Shown one piece after another: positions 27,998-36,137 of a stretch of DNA of 64,000 bases. The DNA is taken from assembly GCA_963793275.1 (NCBI GenBank), contig CAWBZL010000003.1:1178001-1242000 (forward strand), read 5' to 3'. The notes beneath the pieces are model-generated. The model was not told the origin of the DNA, ran no database searches, and saw only the letters and a list, made by a program, of their open reading frames with translations. This stretch comes from Marinirhabdus sp963793275 (GTDB taxonomy: Bacteria > Bacteroidota > Bacteroidia > Flavobacteriales > Flavobacteriaceae). The first letter of the stretch is position 1, and each line of letters begins with the position of its first letter. Made by a program: the position numbers and the translations under genes.

Positions 27998-28005
27998 CAA
28001 AAGTA
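27998..28005 (-). promoter_or_regulatory. -7 promoter box upstream of the KdsB fusion gene
   Basis: On the minus strand TACTTTTG matches TAnnTTTG. It lies 29 bp before the TTG start. The -33 element is not clear. Confidence 0.4.
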
Positions 28006-28052
28006 TATAATTATATAAGGACTAGATGCAAAAAAGGATAAAAGGTTTACTC

Positions 28053-29477
28053 TTATTCCTCAAAAAATTCACTTTTAAATCCTATTAAATATAACTTCTC
28101 TTTGGCACGTGTTATGGCGGTGTAAAGCCAGCGAAGGTACTCCTTGTCTACTCCGTTAGGCAAATAGGGTTGTTCTACAAAAACGGTGTCCCACTGTCCT
28201 CCCTGAGATTTGTGACAAGTAATTGCATAGGAAAACTTTACCTGTAAGGCGTTAAAGAAGGTATTCTTTTTAACAGCCATAAATTTTTTATACTTACTTT
28301 TTTCGTCTTCGTAATCTTTCATGACTTCCTGATAGAGCTTATTGGATTCCTCATATGTGAGCGAGGATGTTTCAGAAACCAGCGTATCTAATAGTAAAAC
28401 TGTTTCTAAAGGTTTCATTTTTGGATAATCTATCATTTGTATAGAAACTTCAGCAAAACGAAATCCATACAACTCCTTTATGCTGAATATTTCTAACACT
28501 TTCACAATATCACCATTGGCAATAAAACCGGCATCGGAAGTAGGTTTTACCCAAAAATAATTGTTTTTTACGACCATTAAATAATCTCCAGCCGAAAGTT
28601 CTTCTTCCTGGAAAAGGATTCTATTTCGTATGTTCTGGTTGTATAAATTGGCGCGTTTGTTGGATCTTACAATAATAACGGTCTCTTCGTTGCCTTTGGT
28701 GTGGTAGCATTCGCTTATGGCATCTAAAAGCTCATTACCGTCCTGTGGACGAATTACTTCAGGGAAATTTAATTCAGAAAACTTGAAACTTTCATAAAAA
28801 CCAGTATCTAAAGCTTCCCTTAGTTTTGTGGCGTTGTATAAAATTCCGCTATCGGTTTGCTGGCGTACAACTTCGTCTAACTCTATGCCAATAACGTCTT
28901 TGTAGTAATTAGCCTCTAATATTCTGGCATCCAGTGCCGGGCTAAGCGATAATTTAACAGGTGGCAACTGGGCAGTATCGCCAATAAGAAGTAACTTACA
29001 ATTAATACCGCTATATACATATTCCATAAGATCATCCAACAAAGACCCGTTGTCGAATAGTTTGGATTCCTGAGAAGTATCTGGTATCATAGAAGCCTCA
29101 TCTACAATAAACAATATGTTTTTCCCTTTATTCTTTTGAAGCGTAAACGAAACTCCACCACTTCCCTCGCTTTTAGGCTGGTATATTTTTTTATGGATGG
29201 TAAGCGCCTGTTTTCCTGCGTAATTACTAATTACTTTGGCTGCTCTCCCCGTTGGTGCCAATAGGGAAAATGAAAGCTGTGCTTTCCATATATTTTTTAC
29301 CAGCGTACCTACTAAAGTGGTTTTACCTGTACCAGCATATCCCTTTAATAAAAAGACCTGGTCGTTCTTTTTGTTTAATATAAACTTGGACAATAGTTGC
29401 AGGGTAACTTCCTGTTTTGCAGTGGGGGTATGTGCAAAATCATGCTTCAGCAAGCTATAAAAGCGGGAACTATCCAT
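28053..29477 (-). CDS. RecD-like ATP-dependent DNA helicase
   Basis: SF1B-type helicase of 474 residues without the long N-terminal part of RecD2. Walker A is GYAGTGKTTLVG, Walker B region FIVDEASMI, motif III LLIGDTAQLPPV, and the C-terminal UvrD_C_2 box FSYAITCHKSQGGQWDTVFV with YTAITRAKEKLYLIG. It acts on DNA in the cytoplasm, probably in repair or replication restart. It stands alone on the minus strand. Confidence 0.9.
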   Translation of the reverse strand: MDSSRFYSLLKHDFAHTPTAKQEVTLQLLSKFILNKKNDQVFLLKGYAGTGKTTLVGTLVKNIWKAQLSFSLLAPTGRAAKVISNYAGKQALTIHKKIYQPKSEGSGGVSFTLQKNKGKNILFIVDEASMIPDTSQESKLFDNGSLLDDLMEYVYSGINCKLLLIGDTAQLPPVKLSLSPALDARILEANYYKDVIGIELDEVVRQQTDSGILYNATKLREALDTGFYESFKFSELNFPEVIRPQDGNELLDAISECYHTKGNEETVIIVRSNKRANLYNQNIRNRILFQEEELSAGDYLMVVKNNYFWVKPTSDAGFIANGDIVKVLEIFSIKELYGFRFAEVSIQMIDYPKMKPLETVLLLDTLVSETSSLTYEESNKLYQEVMKDYEDEKSKYKKFMAVKKNTFFNALQVKFSYAITCHKSQGGQWDTVFVEQPYLPNGVDKEYLRWLYTAITRAKEKLYLIGFKSEFFEE

Positions 29478-29552
29478 AAAACAAAGTGAGTTGAAAGGCT
29501 AAATATAGGCAGGTTTTTTTCGGAATTTCTAATACCAAACAAAAAAAAATTG

Positions 29553-29560
29553 TAGATTTG
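29553..29560 (+). promoter_or_regulatory. -7 promoter box upstream of the 29607 gene
   Basis: TAGATTTG matches TAnnTTTG exactly, 46 bp before the start codon, preceded by an A-tract. Confidence 0.45.
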
Positions 29561-29606
29561 TGACAGACCAAAACGAATAAACTTTTAAACTAAACAATCG
29601 TATCTA

Positions 29607-30269
29607 ATGAAAATTATACTTCAAATCGTGCTATGGGTTGCCATTATATTCTTAGGCTGGAAATTATACGGCTCTATTACAGGTCCCATCGAGTTTAACA
29701 AGATTAAAGAAGCACGTTACAAAAAAGTAATTGTAAATCTGCAGGATATTCAGGCTGCTCAGTTAGCACATCAGGAAATTACCGGCGACTTTACCGGGAG
29801 TTTTGATAGTTTAGTTCGTTTTTTAGACACAGCACAATTTGCAATTACACAAAGACGTGATACTATTTTTGCCGATGTTGAAAAAAATAAAGCCTACGGT
29901 ATTGATGAAGGTTATTTTATAAATGAAATAATTGTAGATACGCTGCGATTTACCGCCGTAAAAGATTCGCTTTATCAGGGAACAGATCGTTATAAAACTA
30001 TGATGAATATTCCCGTGGAAGATGTAGATGCTACAATTGAAATGAAATCTGGTAAATACACTAAAAACGATATAAACTACTCTGTCTTTGAAGCTAAAGT
30101 TGCTAAAAAGGTACTGCTTGCAGACCTTGATAAGGATCTACTGGCACAAGAGCTACAAGTAGTTTCTGTGGATGGAGTAAATGGCGAATATATTAAAGTA
30201 GGAGCTTTAGACGAAGTTAACACAAGTGGTAACTGGCCAAAAAACTTAGAATCTGCAAAAAAACAGTAA
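29607..30269 (+). CDS. Conserved hypothetical membrane-anchored protein
   Basis: Protein of 220 residues with one N-terminal helix (about 3-22, IVLWVAIIFLGWKLYGSI) and a soluble domain that should face the periplasm. It contains NKIKEARYKKVIVNLQDIQAAQLAHQEITGDF, reminiscent of a type IV pilin-like N-terminal helix followed by a small domain. It precedes DUF3822 and rsmD on the same strand, a block I believe is conserved in flavobacteria. Function unknown. Confidence 0.75.
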   Translation: MKIILQIVLWVAIIFLGWKLYGSITGPIEFNKIKEARYKKVIVNLQDIQAAQLAHQEITGDFTGSFDSLVRFLDTAQFAITQRRDTIFADVEKNKAYGIDEGYFINEIIVDTLRFTAVKDSLYQGTDRYKTMMNIPVEDVDATIEMKSGKYTKNDINYSVFEAKVAKKVLLADLDKDLLAQELQVVSVDGVNGEYIKVGALDEVNTSGNWPKNLESAKKQ

Positions 30270-30309
30270 CATAGAAAACAAACATAATAGACTGTCCGTT
30301 CAAGTAACA

Positions 30310-31059
30310 TTGACCGGACTTTCTTTTTTGGTTTCAAATCCAAATAAAGCAGAAGCTATATATTTTTCTGAAAAGAAATTTACCTCGCAGTACGCTCCGC
30401 AGGAAATTTTGCTGGAGATAAAAAAAGAGATTGAAACAAACAAAACGCTCAGCCAGTGTGTTGAAGTTTCAGTTGTTTACGCCAATATTACATACACCCT
30501 GGTACCAGATTCGCTGTTTAACGAAAACAGGTTAAGCGAATACTTAAAGTTTAATTCAAAAATATTATCCGGAGACTACCTTGCGTTCGATACGTTGGCA
30601 TCGCAACAAATTCATGTAGTTTATGTTCCCTTTATTAATATAAACAATTATCTTTTTGAAACCTTTGGGAGTTTTCAATATTACCACGCGGCAACAATAT
30701 TCTTGCAATACATCCTGGAAAACCAACCCTCAAAATTTGCGACCCGGGCTTATATTCAGGTTCATCCAGATCATTTCGACTTAGTATTATTAAAAGATGG
30801 CGCTCTTATACTTTGTAACTCCTACACGTATAAAACTCCTGAGGACCTTGCTTATTATGTGCTTTTTGCTTTTGAACAGTTAGCGGTAAAACCAGATGCT
30901 ATACAAACAAAAGTTCTTGGTCATATCCAGGAAGATGATGCCAATTTCGCAATACTTTATACATATATTCGGGACATCTCAATACTGGATGTACCAAACT
31001 CTATGGCCATTACACAGTGTAAACCTCACGAACAACTAGTACTTAAAAACTGTTTTTAA
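30310..31059 (+). CDS. DUF3822 family protein, start codon uncertain
   Basis: Protein of about 249 residues with an actin-like (ASKHA) look, typical of DUF3822, found upstream of rsmD in Bacteroidota. The only usual start in frame is this TTG, but it falls inside what looks like the conserved first strand. In-frame codons upstream read IENKHNRLSVQVT back to an ATA at 30271, with no ATG, GTG or TTG before the stop at 30247. The true start may be that ATA, a CTG at 30292, or an ATG lost by a base error. It ends at the base before the rsmD start codon. Confidence 0.82.
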   Translation: MTGLSFLVSNPNKAEAIYFSEKKFTSQYAPQEILLEIKKEIETNKTLSQCVEVSVVYANITYTLVPDSLFNENRLSEYLKFNSKILSGDYLAFDTLASQQIHVVYVPFININNYLFETFGSFQYYHAATIFLQYILENQPSKFATRAYIQVHPDHFDLVLLKDGALILCNSYTYKTPEDLAYYVLFAFEQLAVKPDAIQTKVLGHIQEDDANFAILYTYIRDISILDVPNSMAITQCKPHEQLVLKNCF

Positions 31060-31593
31060 ATGCGGATTATTTCAGGAACTTATAAGGGCAAAAGACTCAT
31101 GGCACCAAAGAATTTACCTGTTCGTCCCACGACAGATTTTGCCAAAGAAGCCCTTTTTAATATTTTAAACAATAAGATATACTTTCAGGAAGTTCGGTTT
31201 CTGGACCTTTTTGCCGGCACCGGAAATATTAGTTTCGAATTTGCCTCCAGAGGGTGTGAAGATGTTACCAGTGTAGATGCTCATTTTGGATGCGTAAAGT
31301 ATATTCAACAAATTTCAGATGAGTTGTCGTTTCCTATTTCAGCAATTAAAAGTGATGTTTTTAAATATACTAAAATTAGTCACCCTGGGTTTGACGTGAT
31401 TTTTGCCGATCCTCCCTATGATTTTGAAAAACAGCAATTATCAGAATTAGCAGAAAATATCTTTCAAAATAATTTGCTTAAATCTGAAGGATTACTTATT
31501 ATTGAGCATACCAAACATCTTGATTTAAGTAATAGTACCCGTTTTCAGGAAGCCAGAAAATATGGCAGTTCGGTGTTTAGTTTTTTTGAATAA
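31060..31593 (+). CDS. rsmD: 16S rRNA (guanine966-N2)-methyltransferase
   Basis: Methyltransferase of 177 residues that modifies G966 of 16S rRNA with SAM. The start RIISGTYKGKRL, the RPTTDFAKEALFNIL segment, the SAM loop LDLFAGTGNISFEFASRG and the catalytic DPPY motif (FADPPYDF) are all present. It is coupled to DUF3822 (the next base after its stop). Confidence 0.93.
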   Translation: MRIISGTYKGKRLMAPKNLPVRPTTDFAKEALFNILNNKIYFQEVRFLDLFAGTGNISFEFASRGCEDVTSVDAHFGCVKYIQQISDELSFPISAIKSDVFKYTKISHPGFDVIFADPPYDFEKQQLSELAENIFQNNLLKSEGLLIIEHTKHLDLSNSTRFQEARKYGSSVFSFFE

Positions 31594-31700
31594 ATATAGT
31601 ATTTAGCCTCCCCGCTCTTCAAAACTAAAATATAGTTCTTGTAAATTGTACAAAATTTCGTTTATGGCTATTATAAGTCAAGGGTGGCCTGTTAAAAATT

Positions 31701-32078
31701 ATGAATACAAAAACTCCTCACAAAACTATTATCTTAAATTTTGCCACATTGCAAATTTATGATAAGCATCTTATCGCTACTATTAATGAAGGTGTCGTTT
31801 TCGACACACCACAGTTTGAGCAACTTCAGGAAGTTTTTGCTATCTATTTCCCGGACAAACCCTTTGGTTATATTACAAACAGGATTAACGATTATACGGT
31901 AAACCCTGTGTGTTACACCAGTACAAAGAATATTGAAAGATTAGTGGGCATGGCTGTACTTTGTTACAGTCAAAACACCTATCAAACAGCTCTCTTTACC
32001 AAACCCTTCTTTAAACAGCCTTTCGAAGCATTTTTTACGCTAGAAGAGTGTGAAAACTGGTTACAACAGTTGCTCTAA
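31701..32078 (+). CDS. Hypothetical STAS/SpoIIAA-like protein
   Basis: Small soluble protein of 125 residues, with the strand-helix pattern (IILNFATLQIYDKHLIATINEGVVFDT ... FFTLEECENWLQQLL) seen in small STAS-like proteins of flavobacteria. Assignment is by appearance only. It stands alone between rsmD and rnpB. Confidence 0.6.
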   Translation: MNTKTPHKTIILNFATLQIYDKHLIATINEGVVFDTPQFEQLQEVFAIYFPDKPFGYITNRINDYTVNPVCYTSTKNIERLVGMAVLCYSQNTYQTALFTKPFFKQPFEAFFTLEECENWLQQLL

Positions 32079-32143
32079 TCTATTTGATTTCCCTTAAATT
32101 TCAGCAGCCTTTCTGGATGGCTAACGTTGAATAGTTAAAAAAA

Positions 32144-32460
32144 GCAGGCCTGTAAGCCGGATTCTGTACGCCGCATAAGCAACGTCCTTATCATTTATCT
32201 GGATAGTGTATTACTACACTATTCTATCTGCCTACCCTCTAGCACGGGCGGGAACCCTTAACGCTAGTTTACGTGGCATTTCACCGCATAGAGTTTACCT
32301 GGTTTCACTACAGCATTACCTGTACATTCTTTCTGCTGCACTTGTCCTATTCTCCTTCGCCAGAGCTATGGAGAACGACGGCCGTTAGCCGCTATGCTTC
32401 CCTATGGTGTCCGGACTTTCCTCATCAAGACTGGCTTGAAGCGATAAGGCGGCCTGCTCC
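32144..32460 (-). ncRNA. rnpB: RNase P RNA, bacterial class A
   Basis: Catalytic RNA of RNase P. On the minus strand the 5' end has GCAGGCC (P1), the conserved GAGGAAAGTCCGGAC, and a 3' part with AGAATCCGGCTTACAGG closing with GGCCTGC, the partner of P1, then a T-run. Both universally conserved P4 strands are present. Two short reading frames on the plus strand in this region are spurious. Confidence 0.95.
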
Positions 32461-32711
32461 TGCAAAAGTATGCAATGAGGTTGTTTCAAAGTTTCTTTTT
32501 ATTAGAAATATTCAGGAAAATAAATTCCTGTTAAATTCAAGAAACGATTTCCTGGTTTCTGTCGGTACTCTAGTCTAAGAATACCATATATATTCAAAGT
32601 GAAGTGGTCTCAAATCTCTTGTCTAAGAACGATAAAGGTCTATCGTATTCCAATGTTAATAAATAGCGTAAAAAGCGCTCCCGTATTTTTCTAATATTTA
32701 AACGGCATAGT

Positions 32712-32719
32712 TATATTTG
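32712..32719 (+). promoter_or_regulatory. -7 promoter box just upstream of dnaX
   Basis: TATATTTG matches TAnnTTTG and ends 9 bp before the chosen ATG. An in-frame ATG at 32717 lies inside this box, which argues against it as the start. The transcript leader would be very short. Confidence 0.5.
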
Positions 32720-32728
32720 TTTACATCT

Positions 32729-34519
32729 ATGGAACACTTTATAGTATCGGCCCGAAAATACAGACCTATCGTTTTCAAAGACGTAGTTGGCCAGCAGGCT
32801 ATTACCAACACACTGGAAAATGCCATAGAAAACAACCACCTGGCGCAAGCACTTTTATTTACAGGACCTCGTGGTGTTGGTAAAACGACCTGTGCGAGAA
32901 TCCTTGCTAAAAAAATTAATCAGGACGGGACGGAACGTGAAGACGAGGATTTTGCCTTCAATATTTTTGAACTGGATGCTGCTTCCAACAACTCTGTAGA
33001 CGATATTAGAAGCCTGATAGACCAGGTACGCATCCCGCCACAGGTTGGAAAGTATAAAGTGTATATTATAGATGAAGTACATATGTTATCTTCAGCTGCC
33101 TTTAATGCATTTCTGAAGACTCTGGAGGAACCGCCCAAGCACGCCATTTTTATTCTTGCCACCACCGAAAAACATAAAATAATCCCCACGATTCTTTCCC
33201 GGTGTCAGATTTTCGATTTTAAGAGAATAACCGTAAAAGATATTAAAAGTCACCTTGCCGATGTTGCCAAGGCACAAAATGTGCAGGCAGACGATGATGC
33301 GCTTCACGTTATTGCTCAAAAGGCCGACGGAGCCTTACGTGACGCTCTTTCAATTTTTGATCGCGTGGTAAGTTTTAGCGGAAATACCCTCACCCGGGAA
33401 GCTGTTACCGAAAATCTCAACGTGCTGGATTACACCTATTACTTCAATGTAACAGACCTATTATTGCAGAATAACATTCCGCAGGTACTACTGGCGTATA
33501 ACGAAATACTTTCCAAGGGGTTTGACGGGCACCACTTTATTATGGGACTTGCCTCCCACTTCAGAGATCTTTTGGTTTGTAAAAATCAAGAAACTATCAC
33601 ATTACTGGAAGTTGGGGAACAGGTAAAAGCTATGTATTTTGAACAATCTCAAAAAACAGTAACGCAATTTTTACTGGAAGGTATTGAAATTGCAAATACC
33701 TGTGATCTTAAATACAAAACAAGTCGAAATCAGCGCTTGCTGGTAGAATTATGTTTGCTACAACTCGCCTCACTTACGGCTAGTGACGAAAAAAAAAAGT
33801 CTAGCCTAAACCAAAAACGCTTTGTTTTACCACCTTCGCATTTTAAAAACGTACTTCCTGTAGTAAAAGAACAGCTGGATGTTTCTGTAGTTGAAAAACA
33901 AGCAGTAGCTACACATACCGAACTTGTGGAAGAAGAATTAGAGCCAACTGAAACACAACATATTGTTCAGGAACCAACTGCTAAAACCAAAACCGTTGAA
34001 GCCGAAGAAAAACCAAACCCCGTTGTAAACAGACCACAGATTTTACCGGAACGCAAAGCAGATAAAGTTTCGGCACTGTCGCTTAAAAGTATTCGAAAAA
34101 AGAAGGATCTACAAAAAGAGTTGGTTGCCAAATTACCGGATCAAAAAAACCTGCCAACCGAAGATTTTACCGAAGAAGCCATGCCAGCCGCCTGGAATGA
34201 GTACAATCAAAAAATGAGCGACGAGGGAAATCATAATCTACACTCACATCTGTCTATGGGTGTTCCAAAACTTGAAGGTACGCTGCTACATCTTGAATTC
34301 CCCAACAACACTATTAAAACTGAAGTAGAGCGTGCCAGACATAAATTACTGGGGTTTCTACGGGAAAAACTGAACAATTACAACATAGATCTTTCCATAG
34401 AAGTAAACGAGGCCGAAGTAAAGCGTTATGCCTACACTCCTAAGGAAAAGTTTGAAAAATTAATGGAGAAAAACCCATTAATAGATAAGCTTAGGCAGGA
34501 ATTCGATTTGGAGATATAA
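32729..34519 (+). CDS. dnaX: DNA polymerase III subunit gamma/tau
   Basis: Clamp-loader ATPase of 596 residues. The chosen start gives MEHFIVSARKYRP, typical for this family. Walker A GPRGVGKTT (46-54), DEVHMLS, the sensor regions ATTEKHKIIPTILSRCQIFDFKRI. The four cysteines of the zinc site found in E. coli DnaX are missing; the segment reads KKINQDGTEREDEDFAFN, as I recall for Bacteroidota. The C-terminal tau-like region (about 360-596) has an acidic, variable linker. No slippery sequence producing a short gamma form is evident. Confidence 0.95.
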   Translation: MEHFIVSARKYRPIVFKDVVGQQAITNTLENAIENNHLAQALLFTGPRGVGKTTCARILAKKINQDGTEREDEDFAFNIFELDAASNNSVDDIRSLIDQVRIPPQVGKYKVYIIDEVHMLSSAAFNAFLKTLEEPPKHAIFILATTEKHKIIPTILSRCQIFDFKRITVKDIKSHLADVAKAQNVQADDDALHVIAQKADGALRDALSIFDRVVSFSGNTLTREAVTENLNVLDYTYYFNVTDLLLQNNIPQVLLAYNEILSKGFDGHHFIMGLASHFRDLLVCKNQETITLLEVGEQVKAMYFEQSQKTVTQFLLEGIEIANTCDLKYKTSRNQRLLVELCLLQLASLTASDEKKKSSLNQKRFVLPPSHFKNVLPVVKEQLDVSVVEKQAVATHTELVEEELEPTETQHIVQEPTAKTKTVEAEEKPNPVVNRPQILPERKADKVSALSLKSIRKKKDLQKELVAKLPDQKNLPTEDFTEEAMPAAWNEYNQKMSDEGNHNLHSHLSMGVPKLEGTLLHLEFPNNTIKTEVERARHKLLGFLREKLNNYNIDLSIEVNEAEVKRYAYTPKEKFEKLMEKNPLIDKLRQEFDLEI

Positions 34520-34577
34520 CCAATAAAACTTCTACTCCAATCGGTCTGCGAGGCTGGAAACTATAAATTTTGCATAC

Positions 34578-35189
34578 ATGGAAAACAAAGAAGAAAATAC
34601 CATAAAAATGCTAGGGCTTAAACTGCCTACAGATCCGCGTTGGGTAAATATTGTGGAGAAGAATATAGAAGAGATCCTTACAGATCACGCCTATTGTGAG
34701 CAAAAAGCAGCTTCAACGGCTATTTCACTCATTGTTTCCTTTCCGGAATATACAGAGCTTGTACAAGAAATGGTCTTGCTGGTTAAAGAAGAAATAAGCC
34801 ACTTTAAGATGGTTCATGATAAAATACTGGAACGTGGTTGGAAATTAGGTCGCGACCGAAAAGATCATTATGTAATTGAATTATTAAAATTTTTTCCCAA
34901 AGGCGGTAGTCGTACTACCCAACTCGTACATCGATTACTGTACGCTGCTTTAATTGAAGGACGCAGTTGTGAACGTTTTAGGCTACTAAGTGAGCAATTG
35001 GAAGACAAAAGTTTAGCTACATTTTATCGAAATTTAATGGTAAGTGAAGCAAATCACTATACTATGTTTTTAGGTTTTGCCAGGCAGTATGGCGACCGAA
35101 AAGAAGTAGATAAAAAATGGCAGGAGTTACTCGCTTATGAAGCAGAAATAATGAAAACCCTTAGTGCCACAGAGACTATGCACGGGTAA
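34578..35189 (+). CDS. miaE: tRNA-(ms2io6A37)-hydroxylase
   Basis: Non-haem diiron hydroxylase of 203 residues acting on the isopentenyl group at tRNA A37. Diiron ligands lie in EKNIEEILTDHAYCEQKAA, VKEEISHFKMVH and SEANHYTMFL, the ferritin-like ExxH pattern. Starts LGLKLPTDPRW as in relatives. Needs O2. Single gene, 58 bp after dnaX. Confidence 0.92.
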   Translation: MENKEENTIKMLGLKLPTDPRWVNIVEKNIEEILTDHAYCEQKAASTAISLIVSFPEYTELVQEMVLLVKEEISHFKMVHDKILERGWKLGRDRKDHYVIELLKFFPKGGSRTTQLVHRLLYAALIEGRSCERFRLLSEQLEDKSLATFYRNLMVSEANHYTMFLGFARQYGDRKEVDKKWQELLAYEAEIMKTLSATETMHG

Positions 35190-35221
35190 TTCTATGTAAC
35201 CTTCCCTATGACACCAAACTC

Positions 35222-36136
35222 TTAAATTTTTACATCCAGATCCTTCGCCATCCGCTCATTATAAAGGCTTTTTACAATCCCGTCTGCAAGACCAATTTTA
35301 GGGACAAAGATGTTTTTGGCTTTGCTCCATTTCATCGCAGAGAGGTAAATACGCGTTGCCGGAATGATAACGTCTGCACGGTCCGGATTCATTTGTAGCT
35401 CGAAAATGCGCTCGTGATAGGTCATCTCCTTAATTCTTTCGTAGTAATTCACCATAAAGAAATAACTCAACGGTTTCCCTATTTTTTTGCTGCTAAACTT
35501 ATAAATGCTGTTAATATTTCCGCCAGAACCTATTACTTCTACTTTTTTATAGTCTTTGGTAGTCGCTACGATCCATTCCTGTAGTTCGTCCCAGATAGAT
35601 TCACGCACCATATCATTCAAAATACGGACGGTTCCCAATTTAAAAGAACGGCTGGTGACGTTTTTTCCATTAGCATACAACGTAATCTCGGTACTTCCAC
35701 CGCCTACATCTACGTATAGAAATACTTTATTATCTTCAATTAGATCTTTTAAATCTGTAGATGCAATAATGGCTGCCTCGTCGTTACCATCTATAATATG
35801 AATTTTAACACCAGTTTCAGCCAGAATTTTATCGGCTATTGCTATACCATTTCTGGCTTCCCGCATTGCCGATGTAGCGCAGGCTCTATATTCAACTACA
35901 TTATGGTTTTTCATTAATAAACTAAATGCCTGCATAGCATCCAGCATACGTAAATAGTTTTTTTCTGAAATTTTTTCCTCCAGAAACACGTCTGCTCCCA
36001 AACGGATAGGTACCCGAACAAGTGATGTTTTTTTAAATAAGGGTGCCACTCCTTCTTTCTCAATCACCGTGGCGATAAGTAACCTTATGGCGTTGGAACC
36101 AATATCAATTGCTGCGTATTTCTCTATTTTAAGCAA
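35222..36136 (-). CDS. ppx: Ppx/GppA exopolyphosphatase
   Basis: Actin-fold phosphatase of 304 residues, short form without the C-terminal HD part. It has AAIDIGSNAIRLLIA at the N-terminus, CATSAMREARNG, and the second phosphate loop YVDVGGGSTEITLY. It removes terminal phosphates from polyphosphate or converts pppGpp to ppGpp. It starts one base after the ppk1 stop, so the polymer is made and broken by genes of one operon. Confidence 0.92.
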   Translation of the reverse strand: MLKIEKYAAIDIGSNAIRLLIATVIEKEGVAPLFKKTSLVRVPIRLGADVFLEEKISEKNYLRMLDAMQAFSLLMKNHNVVEYRACATSAMREARNGIAIADKILAETGVKIHIIDGNDEAAIIASTDLKDLIEDNKVFLYVDVGGGSTEITLYANGKNVTSRSFKLGTVRILNDMVRESIWDELQEWIVATTKDYKKVEVIGSGGNINSIYKFSSKKIGKPLSYFFMVNYYERIKEMTYHERIFELQMNPDRADVIIPATRIYLSAMKWSKAKNIFVPKIGLADGIVKSLYNERMAKDLDVKI

Positions 36137-36137
36137 A

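Noticed and set aside
31663..31680. CTATTATAAGTCAAGG, almost repeated at 46144-46159 upstream of dnaK
   Set aside because: Orientation relative to the genes differs and no wider similarity exists; AT-rich chance match.
32206..32578. Two open frames on the plus strand over 60 residues
   Set aside because: They lie over or beside rnpB on the opposite strand; base conservation is explained by the RNA gene.
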